DNA of 64,000 bases from Trachythela sp. YZ-2020. Taxonomy: Eukaryota; Cnidaria; Anthozoa; Malacalcyonacea; Clavulariidae. The DNA lies in assembly GCA_016169945.1 (NCBI GenBank), contig JADLSH010000367.1, positions 6,476,501 to 6,540,500 of the forward strand. Reading direction: 5' to 3'. The notes below the pieces were generated by a model, which saw only the letters and a list, made by a program, of their open reading frames with translations, did no database searches and was not told the origin of the DNA. Numbering within the stretch: the first letter of the stretch is position 1; each line of letters opens with the position of its first letter. Below, one piece after another: positions 1-10,849 of the stretch. A program made the translations under genes and the position numbers.

Positions 1-100
1 GCCGTATCATCCGCAGGCCGTTAACGAATATTGTAAATCATTATAAATAATTTTAGAATAATTTCTATCGTAATAGTTATTCGTAACAATTTCTTTTCAG

Positions 101-243
101 TTCCACCTGCAATAGCACCACTTTCGAATCAAGAAGAAGTTGAAAAAGGGAAGTCGTTAAGTGTGAACTGTAACGCAACCGGAAGTCCAGCACCGACGGT
201 TGAATGGTCTAAGGATGGCAATGTTCTACCCGGAAGTCAGCAA
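101..243 (+). CDS. NCAM-like exon: first half of an Ig domain
   Basis: The acceptor follows a pyrimidine-rich tract ending in TTTTCAG and the donor is GTACGT. The exon starts in phase 1 and ends in phase 0. It encodes strands A to C' of an I-set Ig: SLSVNCNATG carries the B-strand Cys and TVEWSKDG the core Trp. It corresponds to the first half of NCAM Ig4. Confidence 0.88.
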
Positions 244-3200
244 GTACGTACATTGTTTATATGTTAAACATCAGAAAATATAATCATGTTTCACAAAATC
301 CAGCAGCGTATTGTCAACATAACGTTCACTTTAGTCCTACGTCTACAGTACCTTCATACTCTGAGAACTGGGCAGTGGGCTGGTGCCTAGTCGCAGGAGT
401 GGGTGATGCCAATATATTACCACTCTTGTTGATGCAAATCTCTGTCCTAAAATTGAATTGGTTTAAATTTAATGAAAATATGTTTAAATAATATCAATGG
501 TGTCACATTTCCGCCAATATTCAAGTTTCTTATTACGGATCTCACCGAACTGTGGCATTGCATCAAAACTTCGAAATTTCCTGTCAGATTATTGTCAGAT
601 TTTTCAAATTTCCTTCTTCCGGCCAACTACATTTTCTTTAAAGTGGAAACACTTATCAGCATTATAAATGTATTCAATAAAAAGTTTAGGTTCGGCATTT
701 CGGCGTCCACAAGCAAGATAGGGTCGGGAAACCGGAAACCCACATATTTTTTATTTGGCCTTATCGAATCAACTCGGTGGAGTAGAACTCGTTTGATCCT
801 TTACCAATTGCGAATGTTATTGTCTGGCAAAGTTCCTCTATCGTAGTTTACTGCACATTGAGTACATAAATAGCTGTGCATCCCGCCATATGTGTCTGAA
901 CCTGCGTTTTTGTACAAGAAGTAGTGGTTTTGCGTGAGTCTGAAAAGGATTAAAAACATAAACGACGGAAGGCCTTCGTTAGGGGAGTTCGTAGGAAGAG
1001 TACAGTACACATATAGACATCCTGCTTCTATAATAAAACTACAAAGGCAGTCACGTGAAAAGAAAATAACCAATCAAAATATAAGTTGAAACAGTATGTA
1101 AAAATTTAACCCGCGCACACAGATGCCAACCGATTTATATGTGTTTAGATGAAATCTCCTGGTAAAAGTGTATTGAAATTAACAAATATCCAGACAGATC
1201 AGGGTGGTATTTACGAATGTTCAGCAATGAATAATGCTGTGGACTCTATGGGGAACATAATCCAACGTAGTCAGTCGATACAAGTCAACGTTGTTTGTAA
1301 GTATACCTCTCTCATTACTTTCAGTTCATATGCCTCCTGAACCAGCTACGTAATATAAGAGAAGATGGAATAAATATAACTAATGACTAGTGAGACAAGC
1401 CTACATGACAATATTGATGCGTTAGGTGAAAACATTAATACAAACTTGTAACAAGGCTGGATGTCATAAACCTGAACCTAGGGGAAACACTGATACAATT
1501 GCTAAATACAAATTAACTTAGCTTCGATCCATTATGTATAAGAACATTCACTCGGCAAGTAGTTCGATGTTTAGAAAATTTAAAAGCTATATAGTATCTG
1601 CCCATTGTCCTGCACTTATGCACCCCCTAACAACACTGCATGCACTCCCGTGTCATATGATTCGGCCTTGGTTCTCGTGTTAAGTCAAATCAGTCCAGTT
1701 AAACAAGAATTTCCTGCTATTTCTTAGATTCACCAGAGTTCCAAAATGTTAAGGAGACGATCCATGTACGCTTGAATCATCCTGCTGCAATTGTCTGCAA
1801 TGCGACTGGTATTCCAATACCAGAGATGAAATTGGCTCATGAAAGTAAAGATCTACAAGCATATGCTACTAACACTTCTGTTTCATCTTCTCTGATATAT
1901 CACATCAACAAAACAAATGCAGACGATCTTGGGGTATACACATGTGCTGCTTCAAGTAAACTAAACAGTATACAAAAAGATATCACATTAAGTGGTAAGT
2001 ATTCTTGCATACAACATGTAAGTCTCAAAACTTCAACACGCTAATTTTAAAGTTTTCACATTTTAACTACATATTCTTATACTCATGATAACACGAGTCA
2101 TGAAATAATATCTTATTCTCCCAATTAACGATTTTTATCAGTTCTAACATCTTACCATGTTTTATCCCTAACAACTGGATTGAAGCATATGTTTGACCAG
2201 GTTCCAATTCAAAAGGGTTTTAATCAAAATATGAAATACAAAACAATTTTTACGTTTCTACTATGCTAGTGTGGTTATTTTTACTCCTGATTCCTATTTA
2301 TCACTTGCATATGAAATAAATTACAGTTCCACTGGACAAACCAGAGATCAACAACGTCAAGCCAACATGCAATAGTGTGAGTTTCTCGTGGAATCATGAT
2401 ACCCAGGGTTATATCGAAGTAAAGTCATACCAAGTGACGGTTACACGATCTGCAGATCAAAAGCCGGAAAGAACAACGTTAGTTTCGAGCAATACATCTC
2501 AAGCAACATTTACTGACCTGGAGGAAAATACTGAATATGAACTGGCAGTTAAACAGAAGACTGATGTTGTGGATATTGGATATGAATCTACTAAGAAGAC
2601 AACCACTACCATATGTATGTTCAGAGTACATTTATACTTATTGCATGCACCTCATTTTTTTATCATTTCATTCTAAAGTATTTTTAAAATGATATAATGT
2701 AAGTTATCGTGGTTTATACGAAAAGTTAATGTATTATATATATATTTTCGAGTGTAATTCTTTAAAAGTTGAGAAGTTTGAAGTTGACAAGATGACACAC
2801 AACAACTACAGACATTCTTTGATAAGTTATTTTGGATGTGTGAGGTAAACTCCGGACATCTGCGTATCAAACAAACTGAAATATCTCAAAAACAAGATGA
2901 AGAAACGAAAATCTTTAAAAGAAGTTACTTTATTATCATTTTAAAAGTTATTTTACAGAAGACAGTCAATACAGTATTTTTATAATTAGTGACAGTAAGA
3001 GAATTTTTTGTCGAGACGCTTTAGCTGCACTATACTATACATTATCAAGACTGTTTCTTTTGTCGAGGCGTCGTCCCTATTTTGTTAAGTAACTTGATTT
3101 CTTAATTTGTTGGAGCGTCTCACAACGCCTTGACATCAATAAGGCCTATGCACAGATACAGTAATACAGTATGAGTCGAAGGCAAACTCTTCCTATACTT

Positions 3201-6200
3201 TCACCTATATATGTTTGTATCTATCACTGTATGCGAGGGGATTGTAAACTAAACTGGAAGCAGTTGGGGGAGATTCGACAAGGCCGTTTGCAGAACTCTA
3301 TCCAAATAACTAAGAAGTCCGTTAGCCAAAGGCAAGAAAGATGTTCTTGTTTATGTGCAGATGAATTATGCCATTAATATACAATACGATAAGGAGAGTT
3401 CATTTTGGGCATCATATTGAACAGTTGTGTGAAATGTGACTGAATTAATCAGAGTGTATTTGCGTGTGTTCTCTGATATGTTTGTTCGTTGTTCTTTCAG
3501 GTCCATTGAAAGATATCAATAATTTTACTACAAATGAGAATACAGTTACAATTTACTGGCCTGAAGCTACAAAGAGTAATGGCGAATATGTAATAACGTA
3601 TAGAATCAAAGGATCTTCTGGCCAGCCGCGGAAAATCTCAACGAAACGAATTTACTTGAAGTTTTCGGACCTAGATTATGGAAAAATTTATGAGTTTCAA
3701 GTGTTTTATCGAGTGGCAGGGAAAGACATGGAGCATACTAAAAAACTCGATGTTGCAATCCCATCACGAGGTAAGTATGATATACTGTACTCAACATACA
3801 GGTATATATACAAGTTTTAGGAACATTACATGTAATCCAAGTGATTCGAATTAAGGTTGCCAACCTATGCCCACCATTCTGATGCTGCAAAGGTCCAATC
3901 GTTACTATGGAATATCGTTACTGGATATTTTCGGGAATATCGTTACCGGGAATTTTCTATTCAGTTTTGGATACTAAACTTTTGACCATTATTTACAGCT
4001 ACTACAACAACACCTGCGTCTACCAGAAAAGCAGAACGTAAGTTTAATATCTTGTATGAAACATGTGGCTTGATATTAGGCTTACAAACAAGGAAGAGTG
4101 TTGTTTTATTGAGTTTTAACCACGAGCGCTTAGTGCTATATGACATCGCTGTGTTTAAGATATATTACGTACATAAATAATTACTAATTGGTTGAATAGA
4201 GTAATATACAATTATATCATTTATTGCACCGCTTTACAATCAGTTATACAAGAATGCACCTTGGTAATAATCCGGTCTATTGTGAGTGTAACATTTCTCA
4301 TCTTTACGACAATTTTTTGAGCTTTGTCAGGAACTATTTAATTTTATGTAAGTGGAAACGAAGGTAACGTACGTGTGTATGGAGTTTTGGTCAATCTTGC
4401 AGCCTCGTTTGGGTAATTTCTGTGTAACTTAAGTTCCTTGAATTCTCCCTTAGATTTAGTAGTTGTTTATGGTTAATTTGAATGTAATGAGCTCGTCTAT
4501 TAATATAATGGTTTACTTCCATAACCCCGATACTAATAGAACAAACTTTACTATATGCAATAGGTAAAGCTTCAGTGACAAGTACCCCTACAGAAGATGT
4601 GAGAAGTAAGTGTAATATCTTGTATGTTATTACATGTATTTGATAAAAACTATCTGAATCAATGCTGCCAGTATTCTATGTTCCGGGTTGACGTCACATA
4701 CTCATATTTCGGTACGACTTCAAAGTGGCGATGTTCAATAGAGCAGATAATCTACGGAATTTCTTTGTTTTTACAATGTGTTCACTGCAGTTTTAGACCA
4801 AAGTCGGAACTGAGAATTAGTTATGACTTATGTGCAATGGACGCTATATTGGTTGATTTTCAAAACACACATAAACTAACTATTCTTCATTGCTGCTAAT
4901 ATCAGGCCATTATACGGTATAAACTGTTTTCAAACGAAACCAGGAAATATTGTAGTAACGGTGTAACTAGTTTTAGAATCAACCAAGATGGCGGCCAAAG
5001 ACACGTATATAGCCTGAAATAACGGTCAGACGGTTTCCGACCAAATGCTCAATTGGGTGGTTTGTCTGGACAAAACAGAGCAATCAGTTTTCTTCAAAGA
5101 CAGAGTTAAATAACAACTGGGCATGAGTATAGCGCAAAGAATGTGGAATTGCAGTGTTACAATACAAACCAAATTGCATTTGGCCGGAACGTTTTCCAGA
5201 ACATTTTTGACCGTTATTTCAGGCTCTATCATACACGGGCGTCATGTGAAAACGTAGAATAGCATTTACCTTAAAGTGCATACATATGTCACAATTACCT
5301 TTTTTTTCCAATAATCGGCCGTGACGAGCCAATTCGAATGATATATATCAATCCTTAAACGGATAAATACTTCCAGAGATATTTTGGCTCAAGCATGCCA
5401 AAAAAGGTTTTTTTCAAAACATGGCCGGGAGAAAAGAGGCTGAGTACGAATAGCCGCGATGACGTCAATCGGGAAGTCGTGTTTTGTTTACATTAAAAAC
5501 AATATAAAATATAGTCATGTTGGAAGCGAAAAACTGCCGAATGATTTTCTGGCATATTCGTGTGGAATTCGACTTCAGGATTTTACGCAAAACCTTTCCC
5601 AGAATTTGGTGAAATATTTTCTATAATGGAGAGCTAGAACTCAATGCAGTGTGTAGTCTAAAATGTCGGCTGCAAATGAAGTCATGGACCCGTGCTGGAC
5701 TTCGGCAAATTTACTCAAGTACAAATTTACATGAAGAAAATTAAAAGGATAAAGGGATATACGCTTGGATGCTTTGTGAGAACGTTTGTAATAGACGAAA
5801 AGATTGGAATGTAGAAACAAGTTAGTAAATTGAAATTAACAGTTTTGTATTAAATTGTTTTATCCTTTTAAAATATTTGAATATATTTTGTGCATGATGT
5901 GCCACTATATAAAAGGAATATATAGCATAAAATAAAAAAACAGTCATGGGAGACGATGTATGACTTCAGATTGACCACATGTCTTAACATGTTTATAAAC
6001 AAACTTCTTGTGCTTGCATTCTCAGTGTCTATAAAGTATAGTAAATTATCAAACAGATTCTTACATTTGATATTGTTCAATATATTGCTTATAAATGGTA
6101 TTTATAATACTACTGACATCATTTATATGCTTATGTAGGAAATAATCACAAAGATGAACAGAGAAATTAGGTTCCAATGAAGATAATTCAGACTCATAAG

Positions 6201-6978
6201 ACATAACCTAACTTGTTAATTTACTTGTCTAGTTATTACCTGTATCACTGTTACTTGTATGCCACTGTTTATATTTAGAGGGTATAGTAGTGATATAATA
6301 GGGTCCTGAAGGGTGTGGGGGAGGGGGTAATAATCCCAGTTTCCCAGCCCAAAGTCCGTAGTCCCATCCTATGTTTTGCTCAAATCCAAATCCCATTTTC
6401 TATTGTTTTTTTGTTGGTGAATCCCAGTCCCAGTGCATGGAAATCTCATTTTCCCAGCCCAAAAGCAGGCGAATCCCAGCTCCCGTTTTGCCCCTTCAGG
6501 ACCCTCATATAAGGATAATCAGTAATCTTCCCTAATGCTCCCTATTCTCGTTATATTGTTATGTTATGCGCACAAATATATTTCTTTATCTTGACCCCAA
6601 TCACAACCCTATTCCTACCCTCTTGTGACTGTAACATAATGATATAACCAATTTCCTTATTACTGATCAAGGGATACTCCATTAATGGTTCAACACATTT
6701 TCATAATTCAGTTGTAAGAGTATGGCAAACATATTAATAAAAAATTAATCACAAAAACAAATAAATATGTTTATGACCATCCATTCTATGTTTTTCATTT
6801 GACTAGTTGTATTTAGCATTTTAGTATACATTAGATTATTCCTTAATCTCAAGGCTAAATGCCCATCTAAACAATACAATTAGTCATACTTAATTTTTAT
6901 CCAGGTATATGTAGTTGAATAAACAGGACTAAAGATGCCACATTTCAAATCAACCATTAACTCGCAGTACCCTGGCTA

Positions 6979-7013
<35 letters not shown>

Positions 7014-10000
7014 ATAAGAAAATACTAACGTACTGTAGGGCACATCTGGTCTCATTGCAAGCTAATCGGTTGACTAATGAATAGGAACTCTGGTGGTGTT
7101 AATCATTTTCATATGTCAGAATGAGCCATAAGTGCAACCCCTGGTTCAAGCAGTCACTAGTGTTGGACAAAAGCTGCCACCAGTGTTACACTGCAAGCCG
7201 AGGCCTACACTTGGTCAGGTATTTGCTTCACGGATTGGCTGAGTAGTTTAATCAGCCATTCCATAAACCAAACTAGGCCACGGCCAGGCCTAGGTATGCA
7301 TGCAGTGTATATTCATAAGATATACATTAGGCTGTATAAAAGGAAGGTGGCTGTGTGGAAAGTTACATGGAATTATAACTTCATTTAATCATGGGTGGCC
7401 AAGTTTCAATGCATTTTACATGATACCGAATAGTGGCAAGAGACCTGCCCATAGAAATAACAGATATCTACTATCTCTATGGACCTGCCACATTACACTA
7501 CACAGAAACCAAATAAATATATATTAAATGTCTTGCCCCATAGCACTCCTCGTGCTAGGATGTTCAACTGTTGAATCTGGTGGGTATAGAAAAATATATA
7601 GTAACAATTAAATGTATAGTAATGAAATGTTGTCTCTGCCATCTGTAACATTCCTTGTGCTATCCATCACATTCTAGTGGCCTCTCATCAGCTGATGATA
7701 CTATACATTGTAAATGTAATATTGCTCTGTGAACTTGTGTTCTGACTTGCTTAACATTAGATACTACAAAATACAATATGAAGAAAATATGTTTAATATA
7801 TATATATATCATTCTACCAAGTATAACTATGCTTAGTAGATCTGTGTAGTCGATGGTGGTATGTAGTTTTTATCTATTTTTTGCTACAATGCAATTACTT
7901 GTTTAAAACTTACCAGTTCCCGTAAATACTTCATCATACTCAGCCTCTTTTCTCCCGGCCATGTTTTTTTTGGCATGTTTGAGCCAAAATATCTCTGGAA
8001 GTATTTATTCGTTTAAGGAATGATATATATCATTCGAATTGTCTCGTCACGGCCGATTTTTGAGAATAAAATGATAATTGTGACATATGCACTTTAAGCC
8101 TGCTTCACACGAGTGAGATAAGCATAAGCAGAAATACAAAAGAAAACTTTCCCTCTAGGACTTAAAAAGACAAAGCGGGAACAATTTTCTTTTGAAATGT
8201 TTTTTGTTCCGACTTAGGTTATGCTTAGAGGCTGTGCTTATGCTTGTGCTTATGTCGACGTTTATGTTGCACACTTCACTGCAATCCTTTGTTTTACCTT
8301 TTGTCGTCTTTTGTAAGTTTTCTTTTGTATTTCTGCTTCTTCTGTTTCACAACCCCGAGTTCTGCCGCCCAACAAACATCTTGTACAGATATTTAAAAAA
8401 GTGTTTTCTTTATAGAACCACCAGGAAACGTAGCACGAAAGAAAGGACTAAGTGGTGGAGCCATAGCAGCTATTGTCATTGTTATTATCCTGCTTGTACT
8501 TATAGCAGTGGATATATTCTGTTGTTTCTTTAATCAATGTGGTGTTGTACACATGTGTGCTGCTGCTTGTGCTGGGAAGGGACGTGAAAAGTGTAAGCGA
8601 TTTAGTTTTACCTCATTTCGGGATATACCCGCTGTATATGATCATCATGGGGGTGGGTACACCACCCATGTCAATTCCAGTCGCTGGCGCACAGTAAAAC
8701 GACAGATATGTCTGCTACTGTACAACCAGATCGTAATCATTAAGAGACAGACGATATCTTTCTTGGGAGGCGCCATAAAATTGATTTAAGGTGGCTCACT
8801 ACACTTTTCAGGAAATGGAAGATTTCCGATTTAGATCCGAAATTTTCAACAATTATTATTTTTTGAAAAACAAAGAAAGTCTGACTTGTATAAAACCATA
8901 ACTAAAGAGTTCGAAATTTTCAAATAAACATCCATAACTGCCGTTGTTATGGCAACAATGGCGTTTCAATATGGCGGCTATTTTGGCTTTAAAGTGATTT
9001 AACTTGAAATTATTCTAACAAATGCTTATTATTTCGTCATGGCAATATATTATACGTTATAATGAATAATTACATTTACCTGTTTTGAAAAAAATTGCCA
9101 TGACAGAAAAAATTGTGAAATTGTGAAATAAATTCAATATACTAAAAGGTAACCGATGTTATTTTCGAGTTAAATCACTTTAAAGCGAAAATATCCGCCA
9201 TATTGAAACATCATTGTTGCCATAGCAACGGAAGTTATGGATTTTTTTTTGAAAAATTTGTACAAGTCAGACTCTCTTTGTCTTTCAACAAATAGCAATT
9301 GTCGAATAATTCGGATCTAAATCGGTAATCTTCCATTTCTTAGAAAAGTGTAGTGAGCCACCTTCCCGCAATTTTCATTTGTCTGAGATTTTTGTTTTGT
9401 ATGATTAACTCATCTTGATTATCTTATTTAGATAATGTGGATGGCTCACCAGAAGAGGGAACTAAATTAAAAGAAATAGATGAAGATGGGTAAGGAGGAT
9501 TACCATGTACAAATCTGGCTTTGGATGAGCATTGCTTTTTACCAAGTTACTGGAAACCAATACTGCATGCACTCTTGTTGTTAAATTACACCAAAAATCA
9601 TGAATAGTGTTGTTTACATAAACAGAATGTACTATAGAAGTTTCCTTATCACATAGCTGGCGCTTTTGAGTGCTGGGCACTGCCGCCCACCGCCGCCCAC
9701 CGCCGCCCACCACAATCAACTTCTATTAATATGATGTTGGCATACCGACAATTTTACCATGATCGTTTACGAATTTAAGGTTCGATATTTTTAAAATGCA
9801 CTGGAATAAATATAACAAGCATGCAAATCGTTGCACCTACGCTATATATACATAACAAGAGTGCTACCATCTTTGATAATGATAGATTCAAATGTTCGAA
9901 AGCAAAATATATTTATACCCTGGATGGGATTTGAACCCACCGCCTCGATTTGCTAGTCCGATGTGTTATCACTTTCACCACCAGGATGACTTGGGTGACC

Positions 10001-10696
10001 GGGGGGGAGTGCAAGTTTGTGACATCCCCAAAAAACCACGACGACGACGATGACGAAAAAAAACAGACAGGGGCATATTAAACCTATGGCTTGGCTCTGC
10101 CAGCCGTAGTAACTATATACACCTCGTCCCAATGGGAATACTGGTCCCTAGAGTCATGCTATTGTTGCTTTATTGTGTTTGCCCCCTTTGCAAAATGGCG
10201 CCCGTAATTACGAAATTGCCTATTGTTGAATATTACTCCTTCATGGGAAACTGTGGCATCACCATGAGCAGATACATGTACGCTTAGCGTACCTTTTTTT
10301 AATATTTTACGATAATTACTCCTGATTATTTTGTTTATTATGCGATGTAAAATATGGGTGTGAATAAAAGGCGGACGCGGTCATAATTTGATTAGTTTGC
10401 ATAAGGTTTCTCCTTATTAATTCTTCTTTCAAGTTTGGTCCAGTATAATCACTCGAGATTTTATACAACAATATTGATTTAGTTGTACATTATCTTGTTT
10501 CTAAATTTCCACAAGCAAGAGATCGAAGACTGTGTTTTCTATTCTAATATTGTATTTTCTCACAATATAAGAATAGTCGACCGTTCGCGTCCGCCGTCCG
10601 CATCCGTCGTCTGCGTCCGCCGTCCGCGTCCGCCTTTTATCCACACCCGTAAAATATTTCTTTCTTATTCACAGGAAACAAGATCCTGAAGCCTAA
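101..10696 (+). CDS. NCAM-like: NCAM / Fasciclin II-like cell-adhesion molecule, 3' part (partial, 10 exons)
   Basis: This is a type I membrane protein of the NCAM/FasII class, expected to mediate cell-cell adhesion at the plasma membrane. The coding exons I join are 101-243, 1149-1296, 1728-1994, 2327-2614, 3501-3770, 3999-4037, 4564-4605, 8416-8592, 9432-9489 and 10675-10696. All have GT/AG borders and matching phases, and together they read 484 codons to a TAA. The order is Ig, Ig, FN3, FN3, T/S/P stalk, transmembrane helix, short tail, which matches the membrane-proximal half of NCAM (Ig4, Ig5, FN3 x2). The juxtamembrane pattern VDIFCCFFNQCG followed by MCAAACAGKGREK is the clearest family signature. 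The first exon begins mid-codon, so the signal peptide and distal Ig domains lie left of the window. The nearest neighbour is a convergent L1-type gene. Family call is strong; orthology is inferred. Confidence 0.88.
244..1148 (+). other. Intron inside an Ig domain of the NCAM-like gene
   Basis: No coding signal. It contains one end (about 535-570) of a repeat that begins GGATCTCACCGAACTG. The same end occurs at 58041 and, inverted, near 58918. Confidence 0.5.
1149..1296 (+). CDS. NCAM-like exon: second half of the same Ig domain
   Basis: It begins in phase 0 right after TTTAG and ends in phase 1 at GTAAGT. It supplies strands D to G: LKLTNIQTDQGGIYECSAMN contains the D-x-G-x-Y-x-C motif that pairs with the Cys of the previous exon. 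Confidence 0.88.
1728..1994 (+). CDS. NCAM-like exon: complete Ig domain lacking the core Trp
   Basis: A whole Ig domain sits on a single 267-nt phase 1-1 exon. The B-strand Cys (AAIVCNATG) and the F-strand DDLGVYTCAASS are present. The position where Trp normally packs on the disulfide reads Leu (PEMKLAHESKD). It occupies the Ig5 slot just before the FN3 domains. Confidence 0.88.
2327..2614 (+). CDS. NCAM-like exon: fibronectin type III domain 1
   Basis: A 288-nt phase 1-1 exon encodes a complete FN3. The B-strand Trp is in VSFSWNHDTQG, the C strand reads YQVTVTRS, and the E-F region reads FTDLEENTEYELAVK, the usual L-x-P/E-x-T-x-Y pattern. Confidence 0.88.
3501..3770 (+). CDS. NCAM-like exon: fibronectin type III domain 2
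   Basis: A 270-nt phase 1-1 exon is bounded by TTCTTTCAG and GTAAGT. FN3 landmarks are VTIYWPEATKSNGEYVITYRI and FSDLDYGKIYEFQVFY. The two FN3 domains followed by a linker and a membrane segment match NCAM architecture. Confidence 0.87.
3999..4037 (+). CDS. NCAM-like stalk mini-exon A (39 nt)
   Basis: A short phase 1-1 exon lies between an ATTTACAG acceptor and a GTAAGT donor. It encodes the Thr-rich ATTTTPASTRKAE, a likely O-glycosylated stalk. Its length is a multiple of three, so it can be skipped without changing frame. It pairs with mini-exon B downstream. Confidence 0.72.
4564..4605 (+). CDS. NCAM-like stalk mini-exon B (42 nt)
   Basis: A short phase 1-1 exon preceded by CAATAG and followed by GTAAGT encodes KASVTSTPTEDVR. 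The intron just after it resembles the intron after mini-exon A, which suggests tandem duplication. Either mini-exon could be alternatively spliced. Confidence 0.7.
5011..5225. mobile_element. Short inverted-repeat element (MITE)
   Basis: The ends are exact inverted repeats: AGCCTGAAATAACGGTCA on the left and its complement at 5208-5225, with weaker pairing continuing inward. It has no coding capacity and lies in the intron before the transmembrane exon. Confidence 0.65.
5271..8097. mobile_element. TTAA-flanked long inverted-repeat element
   Basis: Arms of about 160 bp at 5275-5450 and 7920-8093 are inverted copies, starting AGTGCATA and sharing the stretches around CGGCCGTGACGAG and GGCCGGGAGAAAAGAGGC. 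TTAA lies immediately outside both ends (5271-5274, 8094-8097), as for piggyBac-type target sites. The 2.5-kb centre holds no transposase ORF, so the element is non-autonomous. It makes up most of the intron before the transmembrane exon. Confidence 0.72.
6300..6505. mobile_element. MITE with 14-bp terminal inverted repeats
   Basis: The left end AGGGTCCTGAAGGG and right end CCCTTCAGGACCCT are perfect complements. The interior repeats the word TCCCAG. It is nested inside the TTAA element, so it inserted later. Confidence 0.7.
8103..8345. repeat. Degenerate foldback repeat
   Basis: A segment at about 8119-8150 (AGCAGAAATACAAAAGAAAA) recurs inverted at 8312-8340. A related piece with GTTTATGCTTATCTCACTCG is at about 32265. 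It ends about 70 bases before the transmembrane exon. Confidence 0.5.
8416..8592 (+). CDS. NCAM-like exon: transmembrane helix and Cys-rich juxtamembrane region
   Basis: A 177-nt phase 1-1 exon. Extracellular PPGNVARKKGLSGG leads into a helix of roughly 23 hydrophobic residues (AIAAIVIVIILLVLIAV), then DIFCCFFNQCGVV, MCAAACAGKG and REK. The Cys spacing after the helix resembles the palmitoylated juxtamembrane Cys of NCAM and FasII. Confidence 0.88.
8788..9364. mobile_element. Palindromic MITE of about 577 bp
   Basis: The ends are AAGGTGGCTCACTACACTTT and its complement. The arms stay inverted copies for about 215 bp each, including GGCAACAATGGCGTTTC versus its counterpart near 9215. No target duplication or ORF is seen. 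It lies in the intron between the transmembrane and tail exons. Confidence 0.78.
9432..9489 (+). CDS. NCAM-like exon: cytoplasmic tail, acidic segment
   Basis: A 58-nt exon goes from phase 1 to phase 2 and encodes NVDGSPEEGTKLKEIDED. It is acidic and unstructured-looking, with no motif I can name. The neighbouring introns hold a palindromic MITE and a MULE-type MITE. Confidence 0.75.
9917..9986 (-). repeat. tRNA-like sequence (tRNA pseudogene or SINE head)
   Basis: On the minus strand there is a B-box match GGTTCAAATCC and an A-box-like TGGTGGTGAAAGTG about 40 bases upstream, with complementary ends CCTGG and CCAGG. I cannot draw a clean cloverleaf, so I do not call a functional tRNA. Confidence 0.45.
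10356..10648. mobile_element. Mutator-type (MULE) MITE with 9-bp target duplication
   Basis: The terminal inverted repeats are about 25 bp, starting GGGTGTGAATAAAAGGCGGA, with one mismatch between ends. The element is flanked by an exact 9-bp direct repeat GTAAAATAT at 10347-10355 and 10649-10657. The right part repeats GTCCGC. A 9-bp duplication is typical of Mutator-like elements; the superfamily call is inference. Confidence 0.78.
10675..10696 (+). CDS. NCAM-like last coding exon and stop
   Basis: After TTATTCACAG the frame reads GKQDPEA then TAA. The phase fits the previous exon. Only 26 bases separate it from the end of an inverted-repeat element. A longer tail from another splice form is possible but not visible. 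Confidence 0.72.
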
Positions 10697-10842
10697 TTTT
10701 ACACAGTATAGAAACAGACTTTTCAAGATAAAGTATAACAAGGACAACCGTTCAAGGATGTTTTAACAAATGACCAGTTTTAAAGTATGTGCATGCGGTA
10801 TCGTTCTCATCATCGTTTTGTATTGTCTTTCCCTGAGAGGAC

Positions 10843-10848
10843 AATAAA
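10843..10848 (+). terminator. Candidate poly(A) signal of the NCAM-like gene
   Basis: AATAAA lies about 150 bases after the NCAM-like stop codon on the same strand. The hexamer is common by chance in this AT-rich DNA, so this is only a candidate. Confidence 0.35.
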
Positions 10849-10849
10849 A

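Noticed and set aside
9917..9986. Functional tRNA gene on the minus strand
   Set aside because: Good B box, but the anticodon and acceptor stems do not fold cleanly; more likely a SINE head or pseudogene.
101..10696. Allorecognition-type (Alr-like) receptor instead of NCAM
   Set aside because: The two FN3 domains, the NCAM-like juxtamembrane Cys pattern and the short acidic tail without ITAM-like motifs favour NCAM/FasII.
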